NCBI RefSeq assembly: GCF_006716115.1
Contig: NZ_VFOO01000001.1
Span: forward strand, 2,604,001-2,668,000
Source of the DNA: Subtercola boreus
GTDB taxonomy: Bacteria > Actinomycetota > Actinomycetes > Actinomycetales > Microbacteriaceae
Length of the DNA: 64,000 bases
Reading direction: 5' to 3'
Shown: positions 17,165 to 25,268 of the stretch, one piece after another
How positions within the stretch are numbered: position 1 is the first letter of the stretch
How the letters are laid out: every line of letters starts with the position of its first letter
Position numbers and translations under genes: made by a program
The notes under the pieces: model-generated
Databases searched by the model: none
Seen by the model: only the letters and a program-made list of their open reading frames with translations
Told to the model about the DNA's origin: nothing

Positions 17165-17438
17165 AAGCGGCGTGCCGGTCTTCGTCACCGAGCACGGCAT
17201 CAGTGCCGCAGACGACACCCTGCGCGCCGGCTTCATCGAGCCGTCGCTCGCTGGCCTCGGCCAGGCCATGGCCGCGGGCATCCCGGTGCTCGGCTACTGC
17301 CACTGGTCACTGATGGACAACTTCGAGTGGATCTTCGGCTACTCCCGCCACCTCGGCCTGCACTCCGTCGACTTCACCACCTTCGAGCGCACCCCCAAGC
17401 CGAGCGCCGCCGCCTACGCGGCGGCCGTCGCCGCCCGC
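17165..17438 (+). repeat. 274 bp direct repeat, right copy
   Basis: Second copy of the GH1 3' end, 272/274 identical to 13684-13957. The match starts abruptly after low-GC sequence and stops at the codon before ATC TGA, exactly where the upstream copy diverges into the new tail. Chromosomal high-GC sequence with the DUF2461 gene continues downstream. Confidence 0.95.
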
Positions 17439-17444
17439 ATCTGA
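17165..17444 (+). pseudogene. GH1 beta-glucosidase 3' fragment, probable original gene end
   Basis: The fragment encodes the last 92 residues of the GH1 enzyme, from VPVFVTEHGIS to AAVAARI and a TGA stop. It has no start region of its own and lacks most of the barrel, so it cannot be a working enzyme. Because it joins directly to normal high-GC chromosome, it is most simply the native end of the GH1 gene, displaced downstream by the SIR2-STAND insertion. Confidence 0.85.
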
Positions 17445-17482
17445 GAATGCCCGGCCGGCAGGATAGCGGGCAGAGTGGTGTC

Positions 17483-18109
17483 ATGACGTTCACCGGATTC
17501 GGCTCAGATGCGAGTAACTTCTTTCAGGCTCTCGCGAAGGACAATTCACGAGAGTTCTTCCAAGCGCACCGGCAGCAGTACGACGATGCCGTTCGGCAGC
17601 CTCTCGAAGATCTGCTCGGTGAAGCGGAGAAGATCTACGGACCCGGTCGCGTGATGCGACCCAACCGGGATGTCCGGTTCAGTAGGGACAAATCGCCCTA
17701 CAAGACCAACGCCAGCATGTGGGCCGGCTCGGTCGGGGGCGTCTATCTCAGCCTGAACGCCCGGCACCTCGAAGTTGGCGGGGGTATCTACGAGCCGAGC
17801 CGGGATCAGTTGGCGCGCGCTCGGACTGCCATCGACTCTGTTCCCACAGCTGCATCGCGGCTGACGGAGATCATCGACGCCCTCGTCTCCTCAGGCTTCG
17901 AGATGGCCGGCCCGTCTCTGAAGACCGCACCCCGAGGCTACGACCGCGACCATCCCAACATCGAACTCCTCCGCTTGAAGCACTACGCGGCACTCACAAC
18001 GCTCCCGGTCAGCGCTCTACCGAAGAGGATCCTGGGCGCCTGGGAGGCCGTTGAAGCGCTCATCGAATGGGGAGACACCCACGTGGGCGCGGCCCAGTCC
18101 TGGCCGTGA
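17483..18109 (+). CDS. DUF2461 family protein
   Basis: A 208-residue protein of the DUF2461 (TIGR02453) family, with the typical opening FFQALAKDNSREFFQAHR and the motif NRDVRFSRDKSPYKTN. Function is unknown in all members. The start ATG at 17483 begins the family's conserved N-terminus; the longer frame runs back into the GH1 fragment. It marks the right flank of the insertion, so the ancestral order was probably GH1 followed by this gene. The DUF1622 gene downstream is convergent. Confidence 0.85.
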   Translation: MTFTGFGSDASNFFQALAKDNSREFFQAHRQQYDDAVRQPLEDLLGEAEKIYGPGRVMRPNRDVRFSRDKSPYKTNASMWAGSVGGVYLSLNARHLEVGGGIYEPSRDQLARARTAIDSVPTAASRLTEIIDALVSSGFEMAGPSLKTAPRGYDRDHPNIELLRLKHYAALTTLPVSALPKRILGAWEAVEALIEWGDTHVGAAQSWP

Positions 18110-18116
18110 GGGCCGA

Positions 18117-18497
18117 CTACCCGTCCGTGCCGAGGGCGGGGTCGGTTTCGGCGGAGGGTGCCTTCTTGGTCTGCCAGGGCCAACGACCCGTGATCTCGAG
18201 CTCGAGCGAGAAACTCAGGAAGGTGCGGATCAGGATGATCGCGGCAAGCACCGCGACGCTGTCGAGAGTGGGTGTCACGGCGACCGTGCGGATGATGTCG
18301 GCCGCGACCAGGAACTCGAGGCCGAGCAGGATCGACCGCCCGAGGTACTGCCGGTAGGCGCGATACACCGGGCGCAGCCCCCTGATCATCCTGAGCAGAA
18401 CGAGCGCCGTGGAGATGACCGCGCCGCCGAGGATGATGAGCACCCCGGCGCCGTCGATGAGCGTTCCGGCGAATTCGACGATGTTCTGAAAGTCCAT
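18117..18497 (-). CDS. DUF1622 family membrane protein
   Basis: A 126-residue membrane protein with three hydrophobic helices (near 15-35, 55-70 and 80-100). The central RQYLGRSILLGLEFLVAADIIRT is the conserved DUF1622 core. The family is widespread and uncharacterised. It stands alone on the minus strand, convergent with the DUF2461 gene eight bases away. Confidence 0.85.
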   Translation of the reverse strand: MDFQNIVEFAGTLIDGAGVLIILGGAVISTALVLLRMIRGLRPVYRAYRQYLGRSILLGLEFLVAADIIRTVAVTPTLDSVAVLAAIILIRTFLSFSLELEITGRWPWQTKKAPSAETDPALGTDG

Positions 18498-18581
18498 GAG
18501 CTAAGACAGCCAGAAGGGTGACGCTGCCGCAAGGCCTGTTCGAACCCGACGGCATCAGTTCGGACAACCGTGGATCGTGAC

Positions 18582-19340
18582 CTACCAGGGCGCGCGGTTG
18601 CCGTCCCACGACCAGAGGGCTCCCGTCGGGCCGTCGTCGGGCAGGAGCGCCAGACGTACGACTCCCGTGGCGGCCTCGGTCGGGTCGCCGCCGACCGACA
18701 TGCCGGCGATGAGGTTGGTGCGGCGGAGCCCCGGTGCAATCGCATTCACCTTGAACCTGTCGCCGAGGGCCTGGGCCGTGAGCATCGTGACGGCGTTCAC
18801 GGCCGTCTTCGAGCTTCGGTAGGCCAGGCCGCCGCCCTTCGCGCGTTCCCAGTCGAACTGCGGATTCGGGCTGCTGCTCCACGTGAGCGATCCGGTGCCG
18901 CTCGACACAGTGACGATGCGCGGATGAAGCGACCTCCGCAGTGCCGGGAGGAACGCCTGCGTGACGGAGACGACGCCGAACACGTTGGTCTCGTAGGCGG
19001 TGCGCAACTGCTGCAGGGTGGTGCCGTCGATGTCTTCGCCGCCGGGGTTCACTCCTGCGTTGTTGACAAGGATGTCCAGTTCGCCGACACGGTTCGCCGC
19101 TGCGGCGATCGAGGCCGTATCCATGACGTCGAGCTGCACCGCGTGTGCAGCAGGACCGAGATCCGCGGCGACCTGCTCTCCCTTCTCGAGGTCGCGAGCT
19201 CCGATCCACACGGTCAGGCCATGCCCCAGCAGCTGTCGCGCTGTCTCCAGACCGATGCCGCTGTTCGCCCCCGTCACCAGCGCGACCGAGCCCGGCTCGG
19301 GTGAACGGATTTCGGCGGGAAGCCGGTCGATGTCTGTCAT
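18582..19340 (-). CDS. Short-chain dehydrogenase/reductase (SDR)
   Basis: A 252-residue classical SDR. The cofactor motif is TGANSGIG near residue 20, NNAG follows near 85, and the catalytic YRSSK is near 158. Start ATG has AGAGGA upstream. It is divergent from a TetR regulator, and the short region between them holds two CCAAC-N6-GTTGG operators, so it is very likely repressed by that regulator. Substrate unknown. Confidence 0.88.
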   Translation of the reverse strand: MTDIDRLPAEIRSPEPGSVALVTGANSGIGLETARQLLGHGLTVWIGARDLEKGEQVAADLGPAAHAVQLDVMDTASIAAAANRVGELDILVNNAGVNPGGEDIDGTTLQQLRTAYETNVFGVVSVTQAFLPALRRSLHPRIVTVSSGTGSLTWSSSPNPQFDWERAKGGGLAYRSSKTAVNAVTMLTAQALGDRFKVNAIAPGLRRTNLIAGMSVGGDPTEAATGVVRLALLPDDGPTGALWSWDGNRAPW

Positions 19341-19356
19341 GGTGTTCCTCTCCAAC

Positions 19357-19374
19357 TCCAACGATGTGGTTGGA
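19357..19374 (+). promoter_or_regulatory. TetR operator, site 1
   Basis: TCCAAC and GTTGGA form a perfect inverted repeat separated by six bases. The site lies in the ribosome/leader region of the SDR gene. The same pattern returns at 19400-19415. The TetR protein encoded at 19428 is the probable binder. Confidence 0.6.
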
Positions 19375-19399
19375 ATGCTACTCCGGGCTGAGCTGATCT

Positions 19400-19415
19400 C
19401 CAACTCAGGTGTTGG
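19400..19415 (+). promoter_or_regulatory. TetR operator, site 2
   Basis: CCAAC-N6-GTTGG, same half-sites and spacing as the site at 19357. It is followed at once by TATTCT (19416-19421), a possible -10 box for the TetR gene. The distance to the ATG at 19428 is so short that the TetR mRNA may be leaderless. Confidence 0.6.
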
Positions 19416-19427
19416 TATTCTGGGGCG

Positions 19428-20048
19428 ATGGCCTGGGACACCGACGGAACGCAGCGTCGACTTCGTGACGCCGCACTCGTGGAGTTCGCTGCCCACGGTT
19501 TCGAAGGCACGACGGTCTCCTCCATTGCAACCCGGTCGGGCGTGAACAAGGAGAGGCTCTACAGCTACTTCGGCGACAAGAAGTCTCTCTGGGATCTCGT
19601 GCTGACGACCGAGCTCGAGCGCCTCGCCACCGCGGTCGAACTCGCCGGGGCCGGCTTGAACGACATCGGCGAGTTCGCCGGAGCGACCTACGACTACCAC
19701 GCGGCCCATCCTGAACTCGGCCGCCTGTTGCAGTGGGAGGGCCTACAGTCCGGCCCACCAGCTCACGCCGAAGTTCGAACAACGCACTACCGGGAGAAGG
19801 TGGCGCGCTTCGCCAGCGCCCAGCGCGACGGCTTCGTCGACCCGGAGATCGATCCCGCACATCTCGTCTTCACCCTGATCGCCCTCGCCGCCTGGTGGCA
19901 GACCGTGCCCCAGCTGGCAGAGATGATCACGGGCGCACAGCCGGACGACCAGCAGGAACGGGCAGCCCGCCGCCGGTTCGTCGTCGAGGCAGCACGGCGT
20001 ATCGCATCGCCGTCCTCCTCGAGCGAATCCGCCCGCACGTCTCCGTAG
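19428..20048 (+). CDS. TetR/AcrR family regulator
   Basis: A 206-residue repressor. The N-terminal helix-turn-helix includes ALVEFAAHGFEGTTVSSIA and ends in YSYFGDKKSLWDLV, the classic TetR signature. The rest is a helical ligand domain. No clear ribosome site precedes the ATG and a -10-like TATTCT ends seven bases upstream, which fits a leaderless start. It should regulate itself and the divergent SDR gene through the two operators at 19357 and 19400. Confidence 0.9.
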   Translation: MAWDTDGTQRRLRDAALVEFAAHGFEGTTVSSIATRSGVNKERLYSYFGDKKSLWDLVLTTELERLATAVELAGAGLNDIGEFAGATYDYHAAHPELGRLLQWEGLQSGPPAHAEVRTTHYREKVARFASAQRDGFVDPEIDPAHLVFTLIALAAWWQTVPQLAEMITGAQPDDQQERAARRRFVVEAARRIASPSSSSESARTSP

Positions 20049-20092
20049 CCGAGCCGCTGCCGCTCGACGGCGCCCCGATCATCCTGTCGCTC

Positions 20093-20371
20093 GTGGAGAT
20101 CACTGCTGAGTTCACGATTGTGAGAACACGCTCGAGCGCCTACCGAGACCCACTCGTGTCGCCGATTGCGATAGGCCTTCGCGACGACACCGGCGACACC
20201 TACCAGTGGATGCAAGCCATCTCCGGCGGAGGCTTGATGGCGGATGTTCGAAGCGACGTCTTCGCCGGCGCGCCCCCTTCCACGGCGAAACTTCTCCTCG
20301 TGACCATCCAGAACGAGAGCCACCCTGACTTCACCGAGACGGTGATTGATCTGGCCGCACCGTTCGCCTGA
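20093..20371 (+). CDS. Small protein of unknown function, possibly 5'-truncated
   Basis: The open frame continues upstream of any usable start into the TetR gene end. The part from the GTG at 20093 (92 residues) has protein-like composition, with phrases such as GLRDDTGDTYQW and STAKLLLVTIQNES that look like a small beta-rich domain. I do not recognise a family. There is no clear ribosome site, so this may be a gene fragment whose start was lost, or a short protein starting at a rare codon. Confidence 0.4.
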   Translation: MEITAEFTIVRTRSSAYRDPLVSPIAIGLRDDTGDTYQWMQAISGGGLMADVRSDVFAGAPPSTAKLLLVTIQNESHPDFTETVIDLAAPFA

Positions 20372-20645
20372 CACGCGCTCAGAACGGCATGACACAAAGC
20401 GAGATAACAGATTCGCGACGTCTTGCCCGAATGGACTTAGCCGACGAAGCATCCTCCCCGGGAGTAGCGCGGCTGGCGGAACCACCGCCCGCGGGGCGAG
20501 AAGACACGTGTTGTCGGGGGTGCGGGGTGGCGCAACGAGCCGTTCTCCCTCGGGAAACGGGCACGCAACGGCGGTCGGTGAAGCTGGGCGGGCTCCTGCA
20601 CCTCTTTCCGCACCATTCGATGCTCTTTCGACAGTTGGAGAACCC
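20372..20645 (+). other. Structured leader upstream of the substrate-binding lipoprotein
   Basis: A 274-base region without a gene. It contains several short GC-rich hairpins, for example GGCGG-AACCA-CCGCC near 20475 and CTCCC/GGGAG near 20455, and a longer imperfect stem around 20540-20560. I could not match it to any riboswitch class I know. It ends in TTGGAG, the ribosome site of the gene at 20646. Confidence 0.35.
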
Positions 20646-21824
20646 ATGCCCACCCACCATCGGCGGCTCGCCGCCTCGGCCGGCGCCCTCGCCGCGACCG
20701 CCCTGCTGCTCAGCGCCTGTTCGACCGGCTCCTCGCCTTCCGCCCCGACCTCGGCGGCATCCCTCACCGTCGGAAGCGTCGACCTCGCGGCCGCAGGCTG
20801 CCCGGCGAACGTGGTCATCCAGACGGGCTGGAACCCCGAGGCCGAGCATGGGCACCTGTACGAGCTCCTCGGCGACGACTACACGGTCGACGCAGGCAAG
20901 AAGGTCGTCTCCGGCCCGTTGATGGCGAAGGGCTCGTACACCGGCGTGAACGTCGAGATTCGTGCGGGCGGCCCTGCCACCGGGTACCAGACGGTCACGA
21001 GCCTGCTCTACTCCGACCCGTCCATCACGCTCGGCTACGTCTCGACAGACGAGTCGATCTCGCAGTCCGCCACCATGCCGACGACCGCCGTGTTCGCCTC
21101 GCACGACATCAGCCCGCTGATGATCATGTGGGACCCCTCAGCCCACCCCGATGTCACCGACATCGCCGGTCTGGTGAAGTCGGGCGCGATCATCCGCTAC
21201 TTCGGCGGAACGGCTTACATGTCGTACCTCACAGCGGCGGGGATCATCCCGGTCGACCAGACCGACGGCTCCTACGACGGCACGCCGGCCGCCTACGTGG
21301 CGTCTGGCGGCAAGGATGCCCAGCAGGGATATGCCTCGGCAGAGCCCTACGTGTACGAGAACGAGGTCGCGGCCTGGATGAAGCCGGTGAAGTACCAGCT
21401 CGTCGATGACCTCGGATTCCGGCCCTACCAGGATCCGGTGGTCGTTCGAACCGCCGACGTCGAGACGCAGTCGTCGTGCCTCAAGGCGCTCGTGCCTGTG
21501 CTGCAGCAGGCCGAGGTCGACTACTTCGCTGCTCCGGATGCCGCCAATGCGCTCATCCTGGATCTGGTCGACCAGTACGACACCGGCTGGGTCTACACGA
21601 AGGGCGTGGCCGACTATTCGGTGAAGACGATGCTCGACGAAAAGATCTCGGGCAACGGCGACAACGAGACCATCGGCGACTTCGACGAAGCGCGCGTGCA
21701 GGATCTGATCGACAAGGTCACGCCCGTCTTCCAGTCGCAGGGCATCACGCCGGCCGAAGGCCTCGCACCCGGTGATCTGGTGACGAACCAGTTCCTCGAC
21801 ACCTCGATCGGCATGGCCGGCTGA
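20646..21824 (+). CDS. ABC transporter substrate-binding lipoprotein (SsuA/NMT1-like)
   Basis: A 392-residue secreted lipoprotein. The signal peptide runs from MPTHHRRLA to the lipobox LLSAC, with the cysteine near residue 24. The mature part is a periplasmic-binding-type fold with the ITLGYVSTDES and DVTDIAGLVKSG pieces of nitrate/sulfonate/thiamine-precursor binding proteins. Start ATG has TTGGAG nearby. Unusually, no permease or ATPase gene follows; an MFS gene does. Two flavin monooxygenases in the region suggest an organosulfur or N-heterocycle substrate, but this is inference. Confidence 0.75.
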   Translation: MPTHHRRLAASAGALAATALLLSACSTGSSPSAPTSAASLTVGSVDLAAAGCPANVVIQTGWNPEAEHGHLYELLGDDYTVDAGKKVVSGPLMAKGSYTGVNVEIRAGGPATGYQTVTSLLYSDPSITLGYVSTDESISQSATMPTTAVFASHDISPLMIMWDPSAHPDVTDIAGLVKSGAIIRYFGGTAYMSYLTAAGIIPVDQTDGSYDGTPAAYVASGGKDAQQGYASAEPYVYENEVAAWMKPVKYQLVDDLGFRPYQDPVVVRTADVETQSSCLKALVPVLQQAEVDYFAAPDAANALILDLVDQYDTGWVYTKGVADYSVKTMLDEKISGNGDNETIGDFDEARVQDLIDKVTPVFQSQGITPAEGLAPGDLVTNQFLDTSIGMAG

Positions 21825-21868
21825 TCGACCTCACGTCTGGCAGAGCCCCCACTGGGCGGCCTCTCGGA

Positions 21869-23110
21869 ATGAACGCGCAGGCGATCCTCGTCTGCGCGTT
21901 CATCGCGTCGGCCCAGATGACCTGGGGCGTGATCGTGCCCGCACTCCCCCTCCTGGTCAAACGGTTCGACATCGGCACGGGCAGCATCGGTCTGCTGATC
22001 GCGGCTTTCGCGATCGGCCGCGTGATCGCGAATGTGCCGGCCGGGCTCGCACTGCGGCGCATCCCGCCGCGGCGTTTTCTGCAGACGGTGTCGGTGCTGC
22101 TCGCCGTGGTCACCGCACTCACGGGGCTGCTGCCGAGCGAGCCCCTGCTGCTCACCGCCCGACTCGTGGCGGGCATTCTGGGGGGCGCCGCAGTCACGAT
22201 CGGCTTCTCGGTTCTCGTGGCGGGCTCCCCACCCGAACGGCGTGGCCGGATCATGTCGACCGCCACGGTCGTCATGATGAGCGGCTCGGCGGTCGGCGCC
22301 CTGCTCGGCGGTGCGTCGGTCTCGGTGCTCGGGGTTGCCGGGGCGTTCGCGGTCGCGGTGCTGCCGCTGCTCCTCTGCGTGCTGGTGGATCTTGCGCGGC
22401 CCGCCGCGCACTACTGGGCGGCGTTCGCCTCGAAGACGGATGCCCGATCCAGCGACTCGAAGACGGACGCTTCTTCCACCGCACCGCAGCGAGCGCTCCC
22501 GCCGGCCGGCGCGCTCGTCGCAGGTCTCGTGGCGGTCTCGTTCGCCACCTTCCTGGCTCGCTTCGCCGGCGAGCAGGGGCTCATCCCGGTGCTGGCGTAC
22601 GAGTCCGGCGGGCTCACCCCCCTGACCCTGGGCGTTGCGATGGCGGCGGGAACGGTGATCAGCATTGCGGCGCTGCCCGTGGTGGGCCGGGTCGTCGACC
22701 GGGGAGCCCGCCTCAGCGTGCTGATTCCCTCTGCTCTTCTCGGAGCCGTGGCGCTGCTGTTCTTCCCGGTGGTCGACGAGCCGCTGGCCTTCGGCGCCGT
22801 GATCGTCGTCTACTACGTTTCGACCAGCGTGGCAGGCGTGGTGCCGAATGTCGTCACGGGCGAGCGGTTCGAGCCGGCCGCGGCCGGTGCGGTGGTGGGA
22901 CTGACCCGCACGGCCGGCGACATCGGGGCAGCGGTCGGCCCGCTGGCGGTCTTCGCGCTGGCCGACGGGGTGGGTGCCCAGGCGGCGGTCGCCACGATCG
23001 CCGCGGTGCTCGTCGCCGCACTCGCGGTCCTCGCGCCCGCGGTCGCCGGGCGCCGTCGGCCGGAGCCGGTGGCTGGTACCGCTGTGCCGTCGGGACCCCG
23101 CCCGCTCTAG
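21869..23110 (+). CDS. MFS transporter
   Basis: A 413-residue carrier with twelve predicted helices. The N-terminal half has the small-residue pattern RVIANVPAGLALRRIPPR at loop 2-3, and helix 5 has the GSAVGALLGGA pattern of drug/solute antiporters. Start MNAQAILV is 44 bases after the lipoprotein gene, with only a weak ribosome site. Its stop TAG shares the palindrome CTAG with the stop of the convergent GntR gene. It may serve as an exporter or importer for the monooxygenase cluster next door. Confidence 0.82.
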   Translation: MNAQAILVCAFIASAQMTWGVIVPALPLLVKRFDIGTGSIGLLIAAFAIGRVIANVPAGLALRRIPPRRFLQTVSVLLAVVTALTGLLPSEPLLLTARLVAGILGGAAVTIGFSVLVAGSPPERRGRIMSTATVVMMSGSAVGALLGGASVSVLGVAGAFAVAVLPLLLCVLVDLARPAAHYWAAFASKTDARSSDSKTDASSTAPQRALPPAGALVAGLVAVSFATFLARFAGEQGLIPVLAYESGGLTPLTLGVAMAAGTVISIAALPVVGRVVDRGARLSVLIPSALLGAVALLFFPVVDEPLAFGAVIVVYYVSTSVAGVVPNVVTGERFEPAAAGAVVGLTRTAGDIGAAVGPLAVFALADGVGAQAAVATIAAVLVAALAVLAPAVAGRRRPEPVAGTAVPSGPRPL

Positions 23111-23907
23111 AGGTCGCCCCGCGACGGTTCGAGCGCCACCCGCACCAAGTCCGAGCGCTGCCGGCCGTGGTAGATCATGACCACCGTTCCCCCCGGCTCG
23201 CGAACGGTGGTCTCGATGAAGAGCAGCGGTGTGCCGACCTCGGTCGAGAGCAACTCCGCGGCAGAGAGATCGGCCGAGATGGCCGTGATCTGCCGATCGG
23301 CGGTCAGCCGCTCATGACCGAACCGGCCCTCGAGAATGTCGAACACATCGTCGTTCGCGTCAGCCCGGTCGAACACGTCTGCCGGGCGAAGCGGCAGGTA
23401 GTAGGTGCGCAACGAACCGGGCAGCCCCTTGTGCAGGATGACGCGCTCGAACACGGCCATCCGGTCGACACTCTCGTCGAAGTGAACCGCCATCGGCACC
23501 GGAACATCGCTGGTCTCGCGCCAACCGATCAACACGTAGTCGTGGTCGAGCGGTGGCGGGTCGATCTTCAGCTGATCGAGCAGCCGATCCGTGCGCCAGG
23601 TGAGCGGCCGGGCGTTGGCGTAGGTGCCCTGGCCGGCCGTGCGACCGATCGTGTTCTCCTGGACGAGCATCTGCATGGCGATGCGGGCGGTGTTGCGGGT
23701 GCAGGAGAACTCCCGGGCGATCTCCTCGTCGCTCGGAAGCCGCTCCCCGCTGGCGGCCGATGACAGCAGAAAGGCCGAGACGAGGTCACGCAGGCGCCGT
23801 GCTTCGTCCTGGCGGCGGTGCTGGCCGAGGTCGAGCATCTTGGCATCGGTGAAGCTGCGCCGGCGTGGTGGGCCAGCGCGGTCGGCACTCGGGTTCTCAC
23901 TGCTCAC
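23107..23907 (-). CDS. GntR family regulator, UTRA (HutC) type
   Basis: A 266-residue regulator. A winged helix at about 30-95 includes LPSDEEIAREFSCTRNTARIAM, and the wing ends in GRTAGQGTY. A UTRA ligand domain follows from about 110 to the end (SLRTYYLPLRPADVF, TPLLFIETTVREPGG). It lies 12 bases after the LLM oxidoreductase gene and reads in the same direction, so it is probably the last gene of that operon and its regulator. It shares four bases with the convergent MFS gene at the stop. Confidence 0.87.
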   Translation of the reverse strand: MSSENPSADRAGPPRRRSFTDAKMLDLGQHRRQDEARRLRDLVSAFLLSSAASGERLPSDEEIAREFSCTRNTARIAMQMLVQENTIGRTAGQGTYANARPLTWRTDRLLDQLKIDPPPLDHDYVLIGWRETSDVPVPMAVHFDESVDRMAVFERVILHKGLPGSLRTYYLPLRPADVFDRADANDDVFDILEGRFGHERLTADRQITAISADLSAAELLSTEVGTPLLFIETTVREPGGTVVMIYHGRQRSDLVRVALEPSRGDL

Positions 23908-23919
23908 GGTCTCAGGCTC

Positions 23920-25266
23920 TCATGCGAACGCGGGCACTCCGAGGGTGTCGCGCAGGGTCGTGCCGTCGTACCGCGTGCGGAACCGGCCGCGTCGCTGCAG
24001 CTCGGGCACGAGCAGCCCCACCACGTCGATCAGGTCGCGCGGCGTGACCTGCGGGTGCGCGATCATGAACCCACCCCTGCTGCCCGTGGACTCGTACGAC
24101 TCCTCCAGATAGTCGGCCACTTCGGCGGCGCTGCCGGCGACGGTGTGCTCGTACCCCGTCGCCACCTTCCACAGCGAGTCGAAGAACTCCTCGCGGCTCA
24201 GTTCGGTGTCAGCGCCGTGTTCGTTGACCAGGTCGCGGAAACCCATCGGGCTGGCCTGCTTGGCGATGACTTCGGCCTGCAGTTCGGCCAGGGTGAACCG
24301 CGCGGGGAGTTGCGCGAAGTCGTAACCGGTGTTGTGCGCGAACTGCGCGGCCGACGCCTCGGGTGGCAGCAGGTCGGCGAGCTGCTCCTTGCGCCGCCGG
24401 GCGTCGCCCGGAGTGTCGCCCACGATGAGGTGCAGGTCCCACAGAATGCCGACCCTGGCAGGATCGCGACCCGCAGCAAGCAGTTCTTCATCGAGCAGGG
24501 TGCGGTGGCGCACGCGGTCGGCCTCGGCGAAGGCGCCGCCGAAGACGACGTCGGCGAACCCGGCTGAGGCGCGGATGCCGCGGGGCGATCCGCCGGCCTG
24601 GATGAGCACGGGCGCCTGCTGGGGGCTCGGCACCGAGTTCAGAGGCCCGGCCACGGTGAAGAACTCACCCTTGTGGTCGATCGCACGGATGCTGCCGGGC
24701 TCGGCCACCATCCCCGTCTCCCTGTCCCACACGAAGGCGTCGCGGTCGACGCTCCGCCAGAGCTCCTGGCACACCTCGACGAACTCCTCCATGCGGCGGT
24801 AGCGGGCGTCGTGGTCCATCAGCTCTTCGAAACCGTAGTTCGCGGCATCCGCCCCGCGGCTCGACGTCACGACGTTGAAGGCCATCCGCCCCGCGGTGAC
24901 GATGTCGAGCGAGTTGAGCAACCGGGACACATAGAACGGATGCATGAAGGTCGACGAGTAGGTCAGCCCGAACCCGATGTGCTGCGTCTCTTGCGCGAGG
25001 GCAGCGATGAACGGGCTCATGTCCTGCCGGGGAAACCCGATCCCCCACTCCACGGCCGGGTCGATCGACGCGCCGTAGGTCGAGGGGATTCCGGTGCCGT
25101 CACCGAAGAACACCATGTCGAGGCAGCCGCGCTCGGCCGCGAGCAGCAGCTCGCGGTACATGCGCAGGTCGGGAAAATCCCGGCCCGCCCACGATCCGGG
25201 CAGCCGCCAGCGCCCCTGGTGGTGCGAGAACGAAAGGTCGAGCGCAAGACTCATCTGGTAGGGCAC
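23920..25266 (-). CDS. LLM-class flavin-dependent monooxygenase (NtaA/SnaA/DszA family)
   Basis: A 448-residue FMNH2-dependent oxygenase. The start of the TIM barrel (LALDLSFSHHQGRWRLPG) and the block NVVTSSRGADAANYGFEEL are typical of the NtaA/DszA/DmoA branch, which acts on chelators, thioethers or sulfones. QAGGSPRGIRASAGFADVVF is the conserved substrate and phosphate loop. I use the GTG start with GAAAGG six bases upstream; an ATG four codons later is less well placed. It follows the RutA-like gene with two bases between. A flavin reductase gene is not seen nearby. Confidence 0.87.
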   Translation of the reverse strand: MPYQMSLALDLSFSHHQGRWRLPGSWAGRDFPDLRMYRELLLAAERGCLDMVFFGDGTGIPSTYGASIDPAVEWGIGFPRQDMSPFIAALAQETQHIGFGLTYSSTFMHPFYVSRLLNSLDIVTAGRMAFNVVTSSRGADAANYGFEELMDHDARYRRMEEFVEVCQELWRSVDRDAFVWDRETGMVAEPGSIRAIDHKGEFFTVAGPLNSVPSPQQAPVLIQAGGSPRGIRASAGFADVVFGGAFAEADRVRHRTLLDEELLAAGRDPARVGILWDLHLIVGDTPGDARRRKEQLADLLPPEASAAQFAHNTGYDFAQLPARFTLAELQAEVIAKQASPMGFRDLVNEHGADTELSREEFFDSLWKVATGYEHTVAGSAAEVADYLEESYESTGSRGGFMIAHPQVTPRDLIDVVGLLVPELQRRGRFRTRYDGTTLRDTLGVPAFA

Positions 25267-25268
25267 GG

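Noticed and set aside
13684-17438. Site-specific integration with an att site and integrase
   Set aside because: The repeats are 274 bp, no tRNA is involved, and no integrase or transposase gene lies between them.
20372-20645. SAM, TPP or cobalamin riboswitch
   Set aside because: I looked for the conserved cores of these classes and did not find them; only unspecific GC-rich hairpins are present.
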